DNA of 64,000 nt, from assembly GCA_022432975.1 (NCBI GenBank), contig CM039515.1, positions 18,495,054 through 18,559,053 on the forward strand, given 5' to 3'. This document shows positions 34,970-47,538 of the stretch, piece after piece (position 1 is the first letter of the stretch; each line of letters opens with the position of its first letter). This stretch comes from Begonia masoniana. Lineage: Eukaryota > Streptophyta > Magnoliopsida > Cucurbitales > Begoniaceae. The position numbers and the translations under genes are program-made. The notes under the pieces were generated by a model. That model saw only the letters and a list, made by a program, of their open reading frames with translations. It ran no database searches and had not been told where the DNA came from.

Positions 34970-36115
34970 TAGCTGTTAAGGGAATTAATTCTGCCCCTAA
35001 TTGATGAAGTGGATTTATAACATTGGGAGAGTTGATCCCACTCCCAAGGGAACCTGGGATCATGATAGCTGTTAAGGGAATTAATCTGCGCTTAATTGAT
35101 GAAGTGGATTATAAAATTGAGAGAGTTGATCTCACTCCAAGGGAACCTGGGGATCTGATAGTGAGGAATTAATCTGCCCTTAATTGACCCTTAATTGATG
35201 AAGTGGATTTATAACATTGGGAGAGTTGATCCCACTCCCAAGGGAACCTGGGGATCATGATAGCTGTTAAGGGAATTAATCTGCCCCTTAATTGATGAAG
35301 TGGATTTATAACATTGAGAGAGTTGATCTCACTCCCAAGGGAACCTGGGGATCATGATAGCTGTTAAGGGAATTAATCTGCCCCTTAATTGATGAAGTGG
35401 ATTTATAACATTGGGAGAGTTGATCTCACTCCCAAGGGAACCTGGGGATCATGATAGCTGTTAAGGGAATTAATCTGCCCCTTAATTGATGAAGTGGATT
35501 TATAACATTGGGAGAGTTGATCTCACTCCCAAGGGAACCTGGGGATCATGATAGCTGTTAAGGGAATTAATCTGCCCCTTAATTGATGAAGTGGATTTAT
35601 AACATTGGGAGAGTTGATCTCACTCCCAAGGGAACCTGGGGATCATGATAGCTGTTAAGGGAATTAATCTGCCCCTTAATTGATGAAGTGGATTTATAAC
35701 ATTGGGAGAGTTGATCTCACTCCCAAGGGAACCTGGGGATCATGATAGCTGTTAAGGGAATTAATCTGCCCCTTAATTGATGAAGTGGATTTATAACATT
35801 GGGAGAGTTGATCTCACTCCCAAGGGAACCTGGGGATCATGATAGCTGTTAAGGGAATTAATCTGCCCCTTAATTGATGAAGTGGATTTATAAAATTGGG
35901 AGAGTTGATCCCACTCCCAAGGGAACCTGGGGATCATGATAGCTGTTAAGGGAATTAATCTGCCCCTTAATTGATGAAGTGGATTTATAACATTGAGAGA
36001 GTTGATCTCACTCCCAAGGGAACCTGGGGATCATGATAGCTGTTAAGGGAATTAATCTGCCCCTTAATTGATGAAGAGGATTTATGACTTTGGGAGAGTT
36101 GATCTCACTCCCAAT
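34970..36115 (+). repeat. 97-bp tandem array in LTR C intron module
   Basis: About eleven units contain GATCATGATAGCTGTTAAGG, CCCCTTAATTGATGAAG and GGGAGAGTTGAT. The period is measured at 97 bp from successive GATCATGA sites (35253, 35350, 35447). The first units are shortened or mutated. D-family LTRs have only two comparable units. Confidence 0.92.
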
Positions 36116-36639
36116 GGAATATTAAGATCAGAATACGATGAATGTGAATGCAACTGAGCTGAGAAAGTAGAAACTGCATGATTAAAATTTACATTTCAAC
36201 ATTTCATTTCATGATTGCTTCACTTATTTAGCATTAGGCTAATAGATGAGTTTTGTGATGTAGATGAAGAAGAGACAGCAGGTGTGTTCTCCGAGCTTGC
36301 TGAGAATCAGGCAGGTTGGAGGGGTGCATACGTGCATCGATCTGGCAACTGATGGGGCGGTTTAACTGGTGCTTATAGAAGTGTAGGTTTAGTGAACCAT
36401 GATTCATTTTAAGTTTTGTTGAGTTTTCTAATAACAGAAGTGGTTTTAATGTTTTTTTGAATACGTTGGTGAGACTTTTCTGATAATAGCACTCTGTTGG
36501 TTTTAACGTTAGCTCTTACTGGATTTTGAGTAAATGTAAGGATTTGGGTTGGTTCTGAATGGTTTCAGTGAAGTAAGCAAATTCTTTTTTGTAGTTAGAG
36601 TTGTGTGGTATAGCAAAAGAGTAGTTGAAATGTTACTAT

Positions 36640-37090
36640 GTTCTCTACCGGTAGATGTTGTCTATCGATAGAAGTTGGGTTTTTTGTCCACCGGCGGATG
36701 TTGGAGGATTGAATCATCCGACTAACGTCATCGGAAGATGTCTTCAGTAGAAGTTTTGTCATTTAGTGATCGGTGGATGTCGGTATTAAACCTATCGGAT
36801 GATGTAGTAGAAGTTTTGTCGTTTAGTGATCAATGGATGTCATGTATTAAACCTATCGGATGATGTAGTAGAAGTTTTGTCGTTTTGTGATCGGTATACA
36901 TAGTTTGTTCTTTCGGAAGACGTGAGTAAAAGATTTGTCGTCTTGTGGTTGGCAGAGGCTGGATGAACGAATCATCTGGCTGACGTCATCGGTAGATGCG
37001 AGTAGCAAAACTTGTCGTTTTGCGATCGGCAGAAGTTGGATGAATGATTCATCCGGCTGACGTCATCGGTGGAAAACTTTCGGTTTTGTT
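36640..37090 (+). repeat. TCATCGG/GATGTC motif zone in LTR C
   Basis: Short imperfect repeats of the form GATCGGTGGATGTC ... GTAGAAGTTTTGTCGTTT recur at about 60-90 bp. The motif is the complement of the TTCCGATAG/CATCCGATG arrays of the D LTRs. Confidence 0.7.
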
Positions 37091-37461
37091 TCTGCCCTTG
37101 TCGTTGACTTTGTTCAGCGGATGATGTGTTTGACTTTTATGAACTTTAAGTATTTCACGCTTAAGCCTTCATCTCTTCCGGCCGAATTATTTTCTTAATA
37201 TTTTAACTGATTATTCGAACACTGTTTTATAGTTTTGCTTAACTTTGCTTTGCTCAAAGATTTTCCGCTGCAAGTTTCTGTGTTTTTAGCAAACGTTCAA
37301 ATTTAACTTTCGAGCGAAGTTTTAAATTTGGTCCAAAATTTCCTAGTTATGTTCTGGTTTATGAGTAACGAACTGAGTTTAGAAAACTCGGGGCGTTACA
37401 CATCTAATATGAATTGATGTATGTTTATGGTTATGCGAGGTGGGGTTCAGGCATGGCTGTG

Positions 37462-40275
37462 TGTAACGCCCCGAGTTTTCTGAATCCGGTTCGCTACTCA
37501 ATGCTCGAACATGACTAAGAAATTTTTTTTTGATTAATTTAAATCTTCACTCGACAGTCAAAATTTGGTATTTTTCTAAAAACTCAAAACATTTAAAAAT
37601 TTGCAGCGGAAGTCATTTGAACCACAATGAAGTTATACAAAACTACGAAATGCTGTTGAATTGTTAAGAAACAATCGGCAATTTGAAAATCTAGTTTAAA
37701 CAGCGAAATATTAGAGAAGTCGCAGAAGTCAAACACATCTGCCGATTGATAAAGTCAACGGAAGAAGAAGAAACAGAAGATAGAAGGTTTCTACCGATGA
37801 CGTCAGCCAAAAGACATCAACCGATCGCAAACGACAAAATACACTCTACATCCTCCGATGACTATACGACAAAAATCCTCCTACATCTACCGATGACGTC
37901 AGCCAAAAGACATCAACCGATCGCAAACGACAAAATACACTCTACATCCTCCGATGACTATACGACAAAAATCCTCCTACATCTACCGATGACGTCAGCA
38001 CGCATCTGCCGATGAGTTTACCGAGACATCATCCGATGGACTTTGACCTACACCTTCCGATAGAACAAACCTCATGTACCGGTGACTTTACTGAGACATC
38101 ATCCGATGACTATTCTTAAGGCATCTTCCTATAGAATTAACCTACATCATCCGATGACTTTTCTTAAGGCATCTTCCGATAGAATCAACCTACATCATCC
38201 GATGACTTTTCTTACGGCATCTTCCGATAGAATTAACCTACATCATCCGATGACTTTTCTTAAGGCATCTTCCGATAGAATTAACCTACATCATCCGATG
38301 ACTTTTCTTAAGGCATCTTCCGATAGACAACAACACAACTTCCTCCGATAGAAAACAATAAACTTCTACACACATCCACCGATAGCTTTTACCAAACATC
38401 ATCGATGACTTTTCTTAAGGCATCTTCCGATAGAATTAACCTACATCATCCGATGACTTTTCTTAAGGCATCTTCCGATAGAATTAACCTACATCATCCG
38501 ATGACTTTTCTTAAGGCATCTTCCGATAGAATTAACCTACATCATCCGATGACTTTTCTTAAGGCATCTTCCGATAGAATTAACCTACATCATCCGATGA
38601 CTTTTCTTAAGGCATCTTCCGATAGAATTAACCTACATCATCCGATGACTTTTCTTAAGGCATCTTCCGATAGAATTAACCTACATCATCCGATGACTTT
38701 TCTTAAGGCATCTTCCGATAGAATTAACCTACATCATCCGATGACTTTTCTTAAGGCATCTTCCGATAGAATTAACCTACATCATCCGATGACTTTTCTT
38801 AAGGCATCTTCCGATAGAATTAACCTACATCATCCGATGACTTTTCTTAAGGCATCTTCCGATAGAATTAACCTACATCATCCGATGACTTTTCTTAAGG
38901 CACTTACTATAATTAAGAAAGTCCCGACTATCAAAAGGACTTAAGCATTTTACCAAAAACCATTCAGAGGCAGTTTAAATCATTGTATTGCTCAAATTCA
39001 GTAAAAACAACATTATAAAATCCAACAGAACACTAATGTCAGGAAATCTCCAAAACTAATTCAAAAGGTTGCTACCACTACTGTCATGAAAACTCAATGT
39101 ACTCAGATTGAATCATTATCAACTAGACCTTCACAACCGGTGACACCAGTTAACCCGCCTCATCAGTTTACCAGACCGGATCATGAATGTACCCCTCCAA
39201 CCACATCTACTCATCTGTGCACACGGGTCACCTGCAGTAATCTCTTCACCTACATCACAAAATCATCTATTAGCCTAATGCTAAGCAAGTAAAGCAAGAA
39301 ATGAAATGTGTACTGGAATGTAAATCCTAAATATGCAGTTTCTACTTTCATTCCTCAGTTATGTTGCATTCGTTCACTGGTCTGATGATCCCTGATACAA
39401 TGGGAGGTGGATCAGTTTTCCCAGGGTATGAATCCATATATTCAATTAAGGGGCGGATTAATTCCCTTAACAGCTGATTTGATCCCTGATACAATGGGAG
39501 GTGGATCAATTTTCCCAGGGTATGAATCCGTATGTTCGATTAAGGGGCGGATTAATTCCCTTAAAAGTATACTGTTACAATCTGTTCACATCTCACCATG
39601 CTACTTCATGTAAATTCATTTTCGTTTTCTTTCAAAATATGATGCATGGCAACTGAAAAGAAACATTCATTCATGCACACACAAATCCTATTGTTTTGTG
39701 ATGTAGGCCCGAAGGCACATGCAAACTCTACTTACCTGGTCTCCTGGAAAAACTTGGTTGCAAGCTACTTCGGGTATTACTCAAACCTAAAACCATAGAC
39801 AGAGCATACATTAAATTCCCTCTAATCTTCATTCTAAACCACTAGAAATCTAAGGGAAACTGTTTTGGGAACTCTAGTCATTGTGCATTCCCGATTTCAA
39901 CTTAAACCGAAACCACCACTCGCTTACCGCCTTCTCAAAACCTCATTTATCATCCCTCCTACCAACGATAGATACAATGTAACAAGAAATAGAAGCAAAA
40001 CTCACCAAGTTCGGAGGAAATCGCTGGAGGAATTCGAAGGGGGTCTCCTATCGCGCTCTGCTAAGCTGAGGAGCTGAAAATGGAGAGGAAATGAAATAAA
40101 CAGTGGCGGCTACTTCATTAATAGTTTCCTTAAATACGTTATCCACCTTTGAATTTCTAATTACCCTTATGCCCTTGCCTAGTCATCCACTAACCTTACA
40201 TTTAATATTGCCATATAAATTGTGCCATTAGTTTAAAAGGAATAGAGAAACGGTTTGATAAAACCGGGTATTACA
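37462..40275 (-). mobile_element. 3' LTR of D (left), with expanded 48-bp array
   Basis: Read on the minus strand it begins TGTAATACCCGG and ends CTCGGGGCGTTACA. The intron module is 39250-39735, with donor GACCAG|GTAAGT and acceptor GATGTAG|GTGAAGAG. Two 94-bp repeats at 39387 and 39481 are the counterpart of the large array in LTR C. It is about 490 bp longer than the right LTR because of an extra 48-bp repeat block at 38400-38900. Confidence 0.92.
37746..38930 (-). repeat. palindrome-rich 48-bp tandem array in left D LTR
   Basis: Plus-strand units read CATCCGATGACTTTTCTTAA ... GGCATCTTCCGATAGAATTA, period 48 bp. One block of about five units (38100-38330) corresponds to the four in the right LTR. 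A second block of ten full units plus a partial one (38400-38900) has no counterpart there. Because 48 is a multiple of three, the array yields long repetitive open frames that are not genes. Confidence 0.9.
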
Positions 40276-40276
40276 A

Positions 40277-40288
40277 TCTACCCTCCTT
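40277..40288 (-). other. polypurine tract of D
   Basis: On the minus strand AAGGAGGGTAGA lies one base from the LTR. The shared GAGGACAAAATTC block lies upstream of it. Confidence 0.85.
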
Positions 40289-40310
40289 AAAAGAATTTTG
40301 TCCTCAAAAT

Positions 40311-41399
40311 TCAGTACCTGAATAATTCTGGATGTTGGTCCATCATGTCTTGCTGGCGCTCCCAAGTTGTCTCCTCTATGTTCTGATTGTGCCATAAAAC
40401 TTTCACTAGTGGAACTTCCTTGTTGCGCAATACCTTCACTGCATAGTCTAAGATCCTTACAGGTTTCTCCTCATATGCAAGAGTAGGAAGAACCTCAATA
40501 TCCTGCTGTTCCACAACCTGATATGGATCTCTTACACACTTCTTTAACATAGAAACATGGAACACATTGTGGATTCCTTCCATAGAAGCCGGTAACTGCA
40601 ACATGTAGGCTGCACTCCCAACCCTTTTCAAAATTAAGAATGGTCCAATAAACCTGGGGTTCAACTTTCCTCTCTTCCCGAATCTCACAACTCCTTTGAA
40701 TGGTGACACCTTAAGAAAAACTTCATCACCTACTTCAAACTCTAATTCTCTTTGTCTTTTATCAGCATAACTCTTCTGGCGGCTTTGAGCTGTCAGAATT
40801 CTCTGTCGGATGAGGGCAACCTTCTCCACAGTCTGCTGCACAATGTCAGGACCAAGCAACTGTGCTTCGCCAACTTCATCCCAGTACAAAGAAAATCTGC
40901 ATTTTCGTCCATATAATGCTTCGTATGGAGTCATGCCTATTGTTGCTTGAAAACTGTTATTGTATGAGAACTCAACCAATGGTAAATATTTACTCCAAGA
41001 TCCTTGAAAATCCAATATGCATGCTCGGAGCATATCTTCTAAGGTCTGAATGGTTCTCTCGGATTGTCCATCTGATTGAGGGTGGAAAGCTGTGCTAAAA
41101 TTAAGCTGTGTTCCCATAGCCTTGTGCAAACTTTTCCAAAACTTAGATGTAAATCTGGAGTCTCGGTCTGAAACTATGGTGCTTGAAACTCCATGCAGTC
41201 TAACAACTTCGTGCACATACAACTCGGCCAGTTGATCCATCGAATATGTTATCTTCATTGGCAGAAAGTGAGCAGATTTGGTTAAACGATCAACTATTAC
41301 CCAGATTGCATCATGTCCCTTTGCTGTTCTAGGTAACCCTATAACAAAATCCATAGTTATTTGTTCCCATTTCCATTCAGGAACTGGTAAGGGTTGCAA
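40311..41399 (-). pseudogene. Integrase and chromodomain of D
   Basis: Open for 362 codons. It covers [18 protein letters not shown] with the first catalytic Asp, VSDRDSRF with the second, and [16 protein letters not shown] with the Glu. Then come [36 protein letters not shown], the [15 protein letters not shown] block, and a chromodomain-like tail ([23 protein letters not shown]) ending at 40311. It is part of a larger polyprotein: the zinc-binding region lies upstream at 41400-41680, separated by a stop in the CLVCQQ motif. The catalytic triad looks intact. Confidence 0.9.
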
Positions 41400-42043
41400 T
41401 GTTCCTGAGGGTCTTTGATGCTCGGCTTTAATCTGTTAACAACACAAACATGATCCTACATATTCTGCCACGCTTCGTTTCATACTAGGCCACCAGTAGT
41501 GTTGCTTAAGGTCTCTGTACATCTTTGTACTTCCAGGGTGAACAGAGAACCTGGAAGAGTGTGCTTCAGAAAGAATCTCATCACGGAGTTCCTTAATGGC
41601 TGGAACAAACCACCTATTTCTAAACTTGAGGATCCCATTAGCAGAATAGTTAAAATCTGATTGGTCCGTAGAATTCATGCTTGACTTGTACTTGTTACAC
41701 TCATCATCATTCGTCTGAGCTTCCTTTATTTTCTCTAGAATGGTAGGCTTTAAGGTTATGGCTGATAGTATAGCTGATACACTGGTTACTGCTTCTAGGT
41801 TAAATTTTTAGAATTCTGACTCTAAAGCTAATGGCATACTGAAAATCATAGATGGGGTTGATGTTGTTACTCTACTCAAAGCATCAGCCATGACATTTGC
41901 TTTGCCGGGATGATATTTAATCTCAAAATCATAGTCTTTTACAAATTCCAACCATCGACGTTGCCTCATGTTTAGTTCCTTCTGTGTGAAGATATACTTC
42001 AGGCTCTTATGATCTGAAAATATCTCACAAGATTGTCCATACA
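41400..42043 (-). pseudogene. RNase H C-terminal part and integrase zinc region of D
   Basis: The RNase H frame resumes left of LTR I with [40 protein letters not shown] and [10 protein letters not shown]. It reaches a stop near 41808. The next frame section has [30 protein letters not shown] and YWWPSMK, and stops at about 41436-41438 in the cysteine motif. Confidence 0.87.
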
Positions 42044-42399
42044 TGTAACGACCCCGGCCAGGAGCCGTCACGTACTCATATACTTTCATTAACCGTTTGC
42101 CTGTCTTTTACTATTATTACATTCACTTACTATCTCACAACAAACTTCCACATTATACATATATATTTTTTTTTTTAAAACTGGTAATAGAGACGCAGAA
42201 CCATTAAGGAAAACGAACCCTCTCGTGCCCGACTTCCCACGCCTCGTCGGCTCAAACTTTCACAGAGTCGAGCGACTAGACTCGGTCATTGGTTTCTTGA
42301 CAATTCCGGGAAAAGAGGAGGTATCCTCAATTCTCTTAACATAATACCACTCGGGTTTGCATGGGTTGCATGCGTTGACAGCCCTCAGAAATTTAGTCG

Positions 42400-42960
42400 T
42401 CCGGTCATCACGTGCATTACGCGTGACTCGCTTAACATCACCTAAAAGGAGACATCTTCCGGTGGACACGTGGGTCTCGCGTGCTAAATTAAAACATCAT
42501 CCGGTCGCTAATCGACAAAACACATTTTTCATCTTCCGGTGAACACGTGGGTCTCACGTGCTAAATTAAAACATCATCCGGTCGCTAATCGACAAAACAC
42601 ATTTTCTTCATCTTCCGGTGAACACGTGGGTCTCGCGTGCTAAATTAAAACATCATCCGGTCGCTAATCGACAAAACACATTTTTCATCTTCCGGTGAAC
42701 ACGTGGGTCTCACGTGCTAAATTAAAACATCATCCGGTCGCTAATCGACAAAACACATTTTTCATCTTCCGGTGAACACGTGGGTCTCGCGTGCTAAATT
42801 AAAACATCATCCGGTCGCTAATCGACAAAACACATTTTTCATCTTCCGGTGAACACGTGGGTCTCGCGTGCTAAATTAAAACATCATCCGGTCGCTAATC
42901 GACAAAACACATTTTTCATCTTCCGGTGACGTCATCCGGAAGACTAAACCATCAAACAAT
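42400..42960 (-). repeat. ~78-bp tandem repeats in LTR I
   Basis: About six plus-strand units have the form CATCTTCCGGTGAACACGTG, GGTCTCGCGTGCTAAATTAA and CATCATCCGGTCGCTAATCG. They contain TTCCGG, CACGTG and CGCGTG dyads. They sit in the part of the LTR after the intron module. Confidence 0.88.
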
Positions 42961-43554
42961 TAACCTTCGGCATCTGCCGATGACGTCAGCCGGAAGACTA
43001 AACCATCAAACTCTAACATTCGGCATTTGCCGATGACGTCAGCAGGAAGGTTGCCTCATCCAGCTTCCGTCTTACGGTAGAGAACACTAAAACATCAAAC
43101 GACTCCTTTAAACTGGAAGAAAACACAACTCATCCAAATGCATATAGCTGAAGACTTAAGCAACAGATCATTCATAAATCTATATAATCATTCCCTGACT
43201 CAGTGATCCACTAGACGGTTTCAAACTCAACGTTTTAAAATAATCTCATCCTACTTAAACTACCATATCCTTTAACTTACTGTAACATGAGAGTTTAAAC
43301 CAGGGGTCATAAATCGCCTCTCCAGCCCCGCACTGTCACCTTGAGCATCCTCCAGCAACCAGCCTTAAACGTCCTCTTTGCACATAACATCCTCACCTGA
43401 ACCTTCTTCACCTACACCATAAGGTTTAACTATAAGCCTAATGCTTAGTAAGGAATGCGTGCTGACAGATATACATGAGTACACAATTTAAAGAGACATA
43501 AGTTCATAAACCATTCACCATTCGTGTTCATCTTTATCATTTACATGACATGTA

Positions 43555-43800
43555 TTAAGGCAGGAGACGAGGGAGGAAGACAGGGTACATAGTCATTTGC
43601 CTATCGCGGCAGTCATGCATAATCATTTGCCTATCGCGGCAACCATGATACATCACTCGGCCTCCCCAGTGGGAGAATTCGCGAGCCATACATATCATTA
43701 ACTCGGCCTCCACCAGTGGGAGAATTCGCGAGCCATACATATCATTAACTCGGCCTCCACCAGTGGGAGAATTCGCGAGTCATACTTAACATAGTCTTTT
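43555..43800 (-). repeat. tandem repeats in LTR I intron module
   Basis: There are two units near ATAGTCATTTGCCTATCGCG and three units of CTCGGCCTCCACCAGTGGGA with period about 47 bp. They lie inside the intron-like module, as in the other families. Confidence 0.8.
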
Positions 43801-44777
43801 CCCCCGTTCTGCACTTAATCATGGTTACATTTACTTTTCATGTTCTCAACTTAATCATAAACGTGGACATAATACATAGACATGAGGTTCACAGAGAAAA
43901 GTCATATCATAAGGACAAGTAGAACATCCTGTAACTTTACATTTACTTACACAACTTCTTCATATCGTGGAAATAACAAATCATAGTCAACAAGTTAACA
44001 TCTCAGTGATTTCCTAATACCCTTGCGGTGTAGGGCCCTAGTGGCCGGAAATCTTAACACATTCACTTACCTGGATTCCTTAGCAATCCGAACTTCCTCT
44101 CTTTAACTTCTTCACCTAAAACATGTACATTACAGTAGTTAAAACAAAGTCCTAGCAGTCCTAATCATAAACCATCCTAGGATCTAATGGCTAAAGTCAT
44201 TCCGATTCCTCTGTTTGACACCCTGCAGTCTGGAATCCGAAACTAGGTGGACAGTTTTTTTTTTTTCTTTTTTTACCATTGATTAAATCCGAGTTGGTTA
44301 CTTAAAATACTCAAGATCGATTCGGGATGACATTTCTACTCTCAGATTAAGAAAATCACAAATTGCTCGGCCACTGCTAAAAATCCGAACTCAGTGCCGA
44401 GCTGAAAACAGAGCTCTATTTACTAATGAATGACTACATTGTCCATTTCATACCTCGGGTGTGGATTTGCAGAGAAAAGCAAGTTCGAAACCGGTCGTCG
44501 GCAGAGGAAAGTTCTGGTAGCCGAGAGCAAGAACTTGGAAGAGAAAAAATCGCCGAGAGGGAATGTCGGCTACAGTGGCAATAAATGAGATTTAAGGTTT
44601 CCATTTCCTATTTATACTAAATCCATCGATTTTAATTTACAAAACTGCCACCCAACCTAGTTTTACTTAACTTGTAATAATTTGTCTTAACATTAAATTT
44701 TAAATCATAAAGGTTAAATAAGAGGGTGACAATGAAAATGGTCAGAAAATCACCTGGCCGAAATGTCGGGTGTTACA

Positions 44778-46190
44778 ATACAAGTAATGCCTCCAAATCT
44801 TAAGTGCAAATACAACTGCAGCTAATTCTAAGTCATGGGTAGGGTAGTTCTTCTCATGTGTTTTCAACTGTCTAGAGGCATAAGCTATTACTTTACCATT
44901 CTGCATTAACACGCAACCAAGACCAATTTTGGAAGCATCACAATAAATACTAAATTTACCATCTTCAGCTGGAAGGGTTAAAATTGGAGCATTGGTTAGT
45001 TTCTGTTTCAAGGTCATGAAACTATGTTCACATTCATCAGTCCATATATACTTCACATTTTTCCTGGTTAACTTAGTAAGGGATGTAGCAATCTTTGAAA
45101 ATCCTTCGATGAACTTTCTATAATATTCTGCTAGACCAAGAAAACTCCTAATATCTGTAGCATTCTTCGGTTGAGGCCATTCCTTAATCGCTCGAACTTT
45201 GGCTGGATCGACAGATATTCCATCTCCAGAGATCACGTGACCAAGAAAGTGAACTCTGTCCAACCAAAACTCACACTTGGAAAACTTAGCATAAAGCTGG
45301 TGCTGTCTAAGTACTCCTAACATCAAACTCAAATGCCTTGCATGCTCATCCTTAGTTCTAGAATAGATCAGAATGTCGTCTATGAACACTATGACAAACT
45401 TGTCCAAATACTCGTGAAACACCCTATTCATGAGATCCATGAAGGCTGCTGGTGCATTTGTCAAACCAAAAGACATAACCAAAAACTCATAATGCCCATA
45501 CCTTGTGCGAAAGGCAGTTTTTGGGATATCTTCATATTTTACCTTCAGCTGGTAATAAACGGACCTAAGGTCAATCTTAGAGAAAACTCTTGCACCCCTA
45601 AGCTGGTCAAATAAGTCATCAATTCTCGGCAAAGGGTATTTGTTTTTGACAGTTAACTTATTCAATTCTCTATAATCAATGCACATACGCATTGATCCAT
45701 CTTTCTTCTTGACAAAAAGGACAGGTGCACCCCACAGTGAAAAGCTTGGGCGTATGAACCCTTTCTCCAATAGATCCTCCAATTGTTTCTTTAATTCCTT
45801 AAGTTCAGTTGGAGCTAATCTATATGGATTTTTAGACACAGGCTCGGCTCCGGGGTAAATATCTACAACAAATTTAATTTTCCTATCTGGCGGTAAACAG
45901 GGAAGGTCATCTAAAAACACTTCGGGGAAGTCTTGGACGATTAAGACATTCTGAGGATTTGCTTTTTCCACAAGCTGTGTGTCTAGAACGCTAGCTAAGA
46001 AACACAAATACTCTCCACACAGGGAAGATCTAGTGTTAATAGAAGTCATCACAGACATTTCCTTACTCTTCTTTGAAGCTTGAAAGTTGTGTTTCAACTT
46101 ACCAGGGGGGTGAAAGCTAACTACTCCAGTTCTACAATCAATTGTGGCGTGATGTTTAAACAACCAGTCCATTCCTAGGATTACATCAAA
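44778..46190 (-). pseudogene. Pro (end)-RT-RNase H (start) of D
   Basis: The frame is open from [14 protein letters not shown] through the RT blocks [40 protein letters not shown] and [14 protein letters not shown]. The catalytic FIDDILIYS and [16 protein letters not shown] follow, and RNase H starts at [15 protein letters not shown]. The motif set looks intact. The frame is separated from protease by a TGA at about 46188-46190 and is cut at 44777 by LTR I. The usual RT-RNase H spacing is kept. Confidence 0.92.
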
Positions 46191-47534
46191 TCATATTATA
46201 TCCATGATTATAAGATCAGCAGGTAGACTTACGTTCCCTACTAACACCTTACTATCAAGCATCACCTGGTTAGAGTGCATGCGCTCACCAGAAGGTAATG
46301 CTACGCTAAACATATGTTCAGAAGGAGCAAACCGTACATCTAGCTTATCAGCAAAAGCAGAGGCTATAAAAGAATGTGTTGCACCCGAATCTATCAAAGT
46401 AAAAGCAGGTACAGAGTTGATCAATATAGTACCTAACACCACAGCAGGCTGGTCCTCTTCTCCTGACTCTACCATAGAAAATATTCTCGGCTTTATCTTA
46501 GCAGGGCCACTCTTCGACGTTGGGCAATCTCTAACAATGTGTCCCGGCTTGTTACAGTTGAAGCATCGAAGGACTCTAGGCTTAGTGCAGTCTTTGAATG
46601 AGTGTCCAACCTCCTCACAGTTGAAACACCTTCTAGAAGTCCACCTATATTCCCCCGGGTGATTCTTCAAACATGTTGGACATTGGGGAAATTTCTTGAC
46701 ATTCTGCACTTTCCTTCCTACTCCCTGGCTATTTTGGCCTTCACTTGGCCTCTTCGTTCCCCTTTGTTGGTGTGGCTGGTTAAACCTTTGCGGGGCCTCC
46801 TTTGGTCCAGCACACTTCCTTTCAGCCTCTTCCACTTCCAGAGCAGTGGACACCACCTCACTTAATGTCAAACCTTTAATACCACAAAATTTAACTCCTC
46901 GGTAAATTTCTGGCTTCAGCCCATGCACAAATTTGAACACCTTATCCTCATCCTTGTGAGCAAAGTGTCCAGCAAATCTGGACAGGGACTCAAACTGCCT
47001 ACTATACTCGGCCACGGACCCTGTCTGCTTCAAGTTCAGGAACTCCAACTTCTTCGCGGTCTGGACAGTACTGTTAAAATACTTCCCATAGAAAATGTCC
47101 TTGAATTGTGACCAAGGCATCGTCAAAACATCTGTGGTGGTCTCCATTGTTTCCCACCAGAGTTGAGCTTCACCAGCTAAATGAAAGGTTGCCAACGTGA
47201 CTTTTTCTCCTTCTCCAATGTTGGCACATCTAAACATGCTTTCAATCTTTCTAAGCCATCCTTCAGCAATAACTAGATCAGTTGACTATCCATCAAACGT
47301 GGGTGGTCTTAGCCTCCTGAACCTATCTCCAGAATGTTCACCACTAGAACCCGAGTTGGCACTTCCTTGTGCTTCTCGGTTCAACAACACACCTAACTGG
47401 TTAGACTGTTGACGCACTATATCGGTCTGTTGACGCATCAATTATGTCAGCTGTCTGATTACACTAGAGTCCTCCTCACGTCTTGGACTTGGTATCTCTC
47501 TTGGTATCCTCGGCCTTCCTGGTCATCTAGCCAT
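46191..47534 (-). pseudogene. Gag and protease of D, with early stops
   Basis: The start ATG at 47534-47532 follows the leader intron. In-frame stops occur at codon 4 (TGA, 47525-47523) and twice more before 47240. After that the frame is open for 348 codons. It covers the gag core (TLATFHLAGEAQLWWETME, FYGKYFNSTVQ, FLNLKQTGSVAEYS, FVHGLKPEI) and two zinc knuckles (CFNCEEVGHSFKDC, CFNCNKPGHIVRDC). The protease site LIDSGATHSF is intact. Gag and protease are in one frame, as in an autonomous gag-pol. Confidence 0.9.
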
Positions 47535-47538
47535 TTTG

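Larger units (their letters stand above)
34260..37400 (+). mobile_element. Solo LTR C
   Basis: It runs from TGTAACACCTG to CGGGGCGTTACA, with TSD CATCT at 34255-34259 and 37401-37405 and no internal sequence. It has a short CT-rich leader with donor CTAG|GTGAGT near 34536. The intron module spans 34812-36263, with donor GACCAG|GTAAGT, a GGGCCTACATCA box, an ATGCATCATG box, a large 97-bp repeat array, ATTAGGCTAAT and acceptor GATGTAG|AT. A zone of TCATCGG and GATGTC motifs follows near 36640-37090. It is the same family as the D LTRs, on the other strand. Confidence 0.92.
42044..44777 (-). mobile_element. Solo LTR I
   Basis: On the minus strand it begins TGTAACACCCGACATTTCGG at 44777 and ends GGCCGGGGTCGTTACA at 42044. 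The TSD ATACA lies at 42039-42043 and 44778-44782. It has no interior. The intron module is 43412-44070, with donor ATCCAG|GTAAGT, a GCCCTACACCG box, a direct repeat of GGCGAGTTA-like units, TTACTAAGCATTAGGCTT near 43440 and acceptor GGTGTAG|GTGAAG. A CT-rich leader with donor CGAG|GTATGA lies near 44455. It is inserted in the RNase H of D. Confidence 0.92.

Noticed and set aside
34970..36115. Regular repeats that could be mistaken for a CRISPR array
   Set aside because: The 97-bp units are contiguous with no unique spacers, lie inside a plant LTR, and no cas-like genes are present.
38082..38944. Open frames with a repeated 16-residue unit (MTFLKASSDRINLHHP)
   Set aside because: The unit length follows from a 48-bp LTR repeat. 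The frame has no start context and breaks at the array edges.
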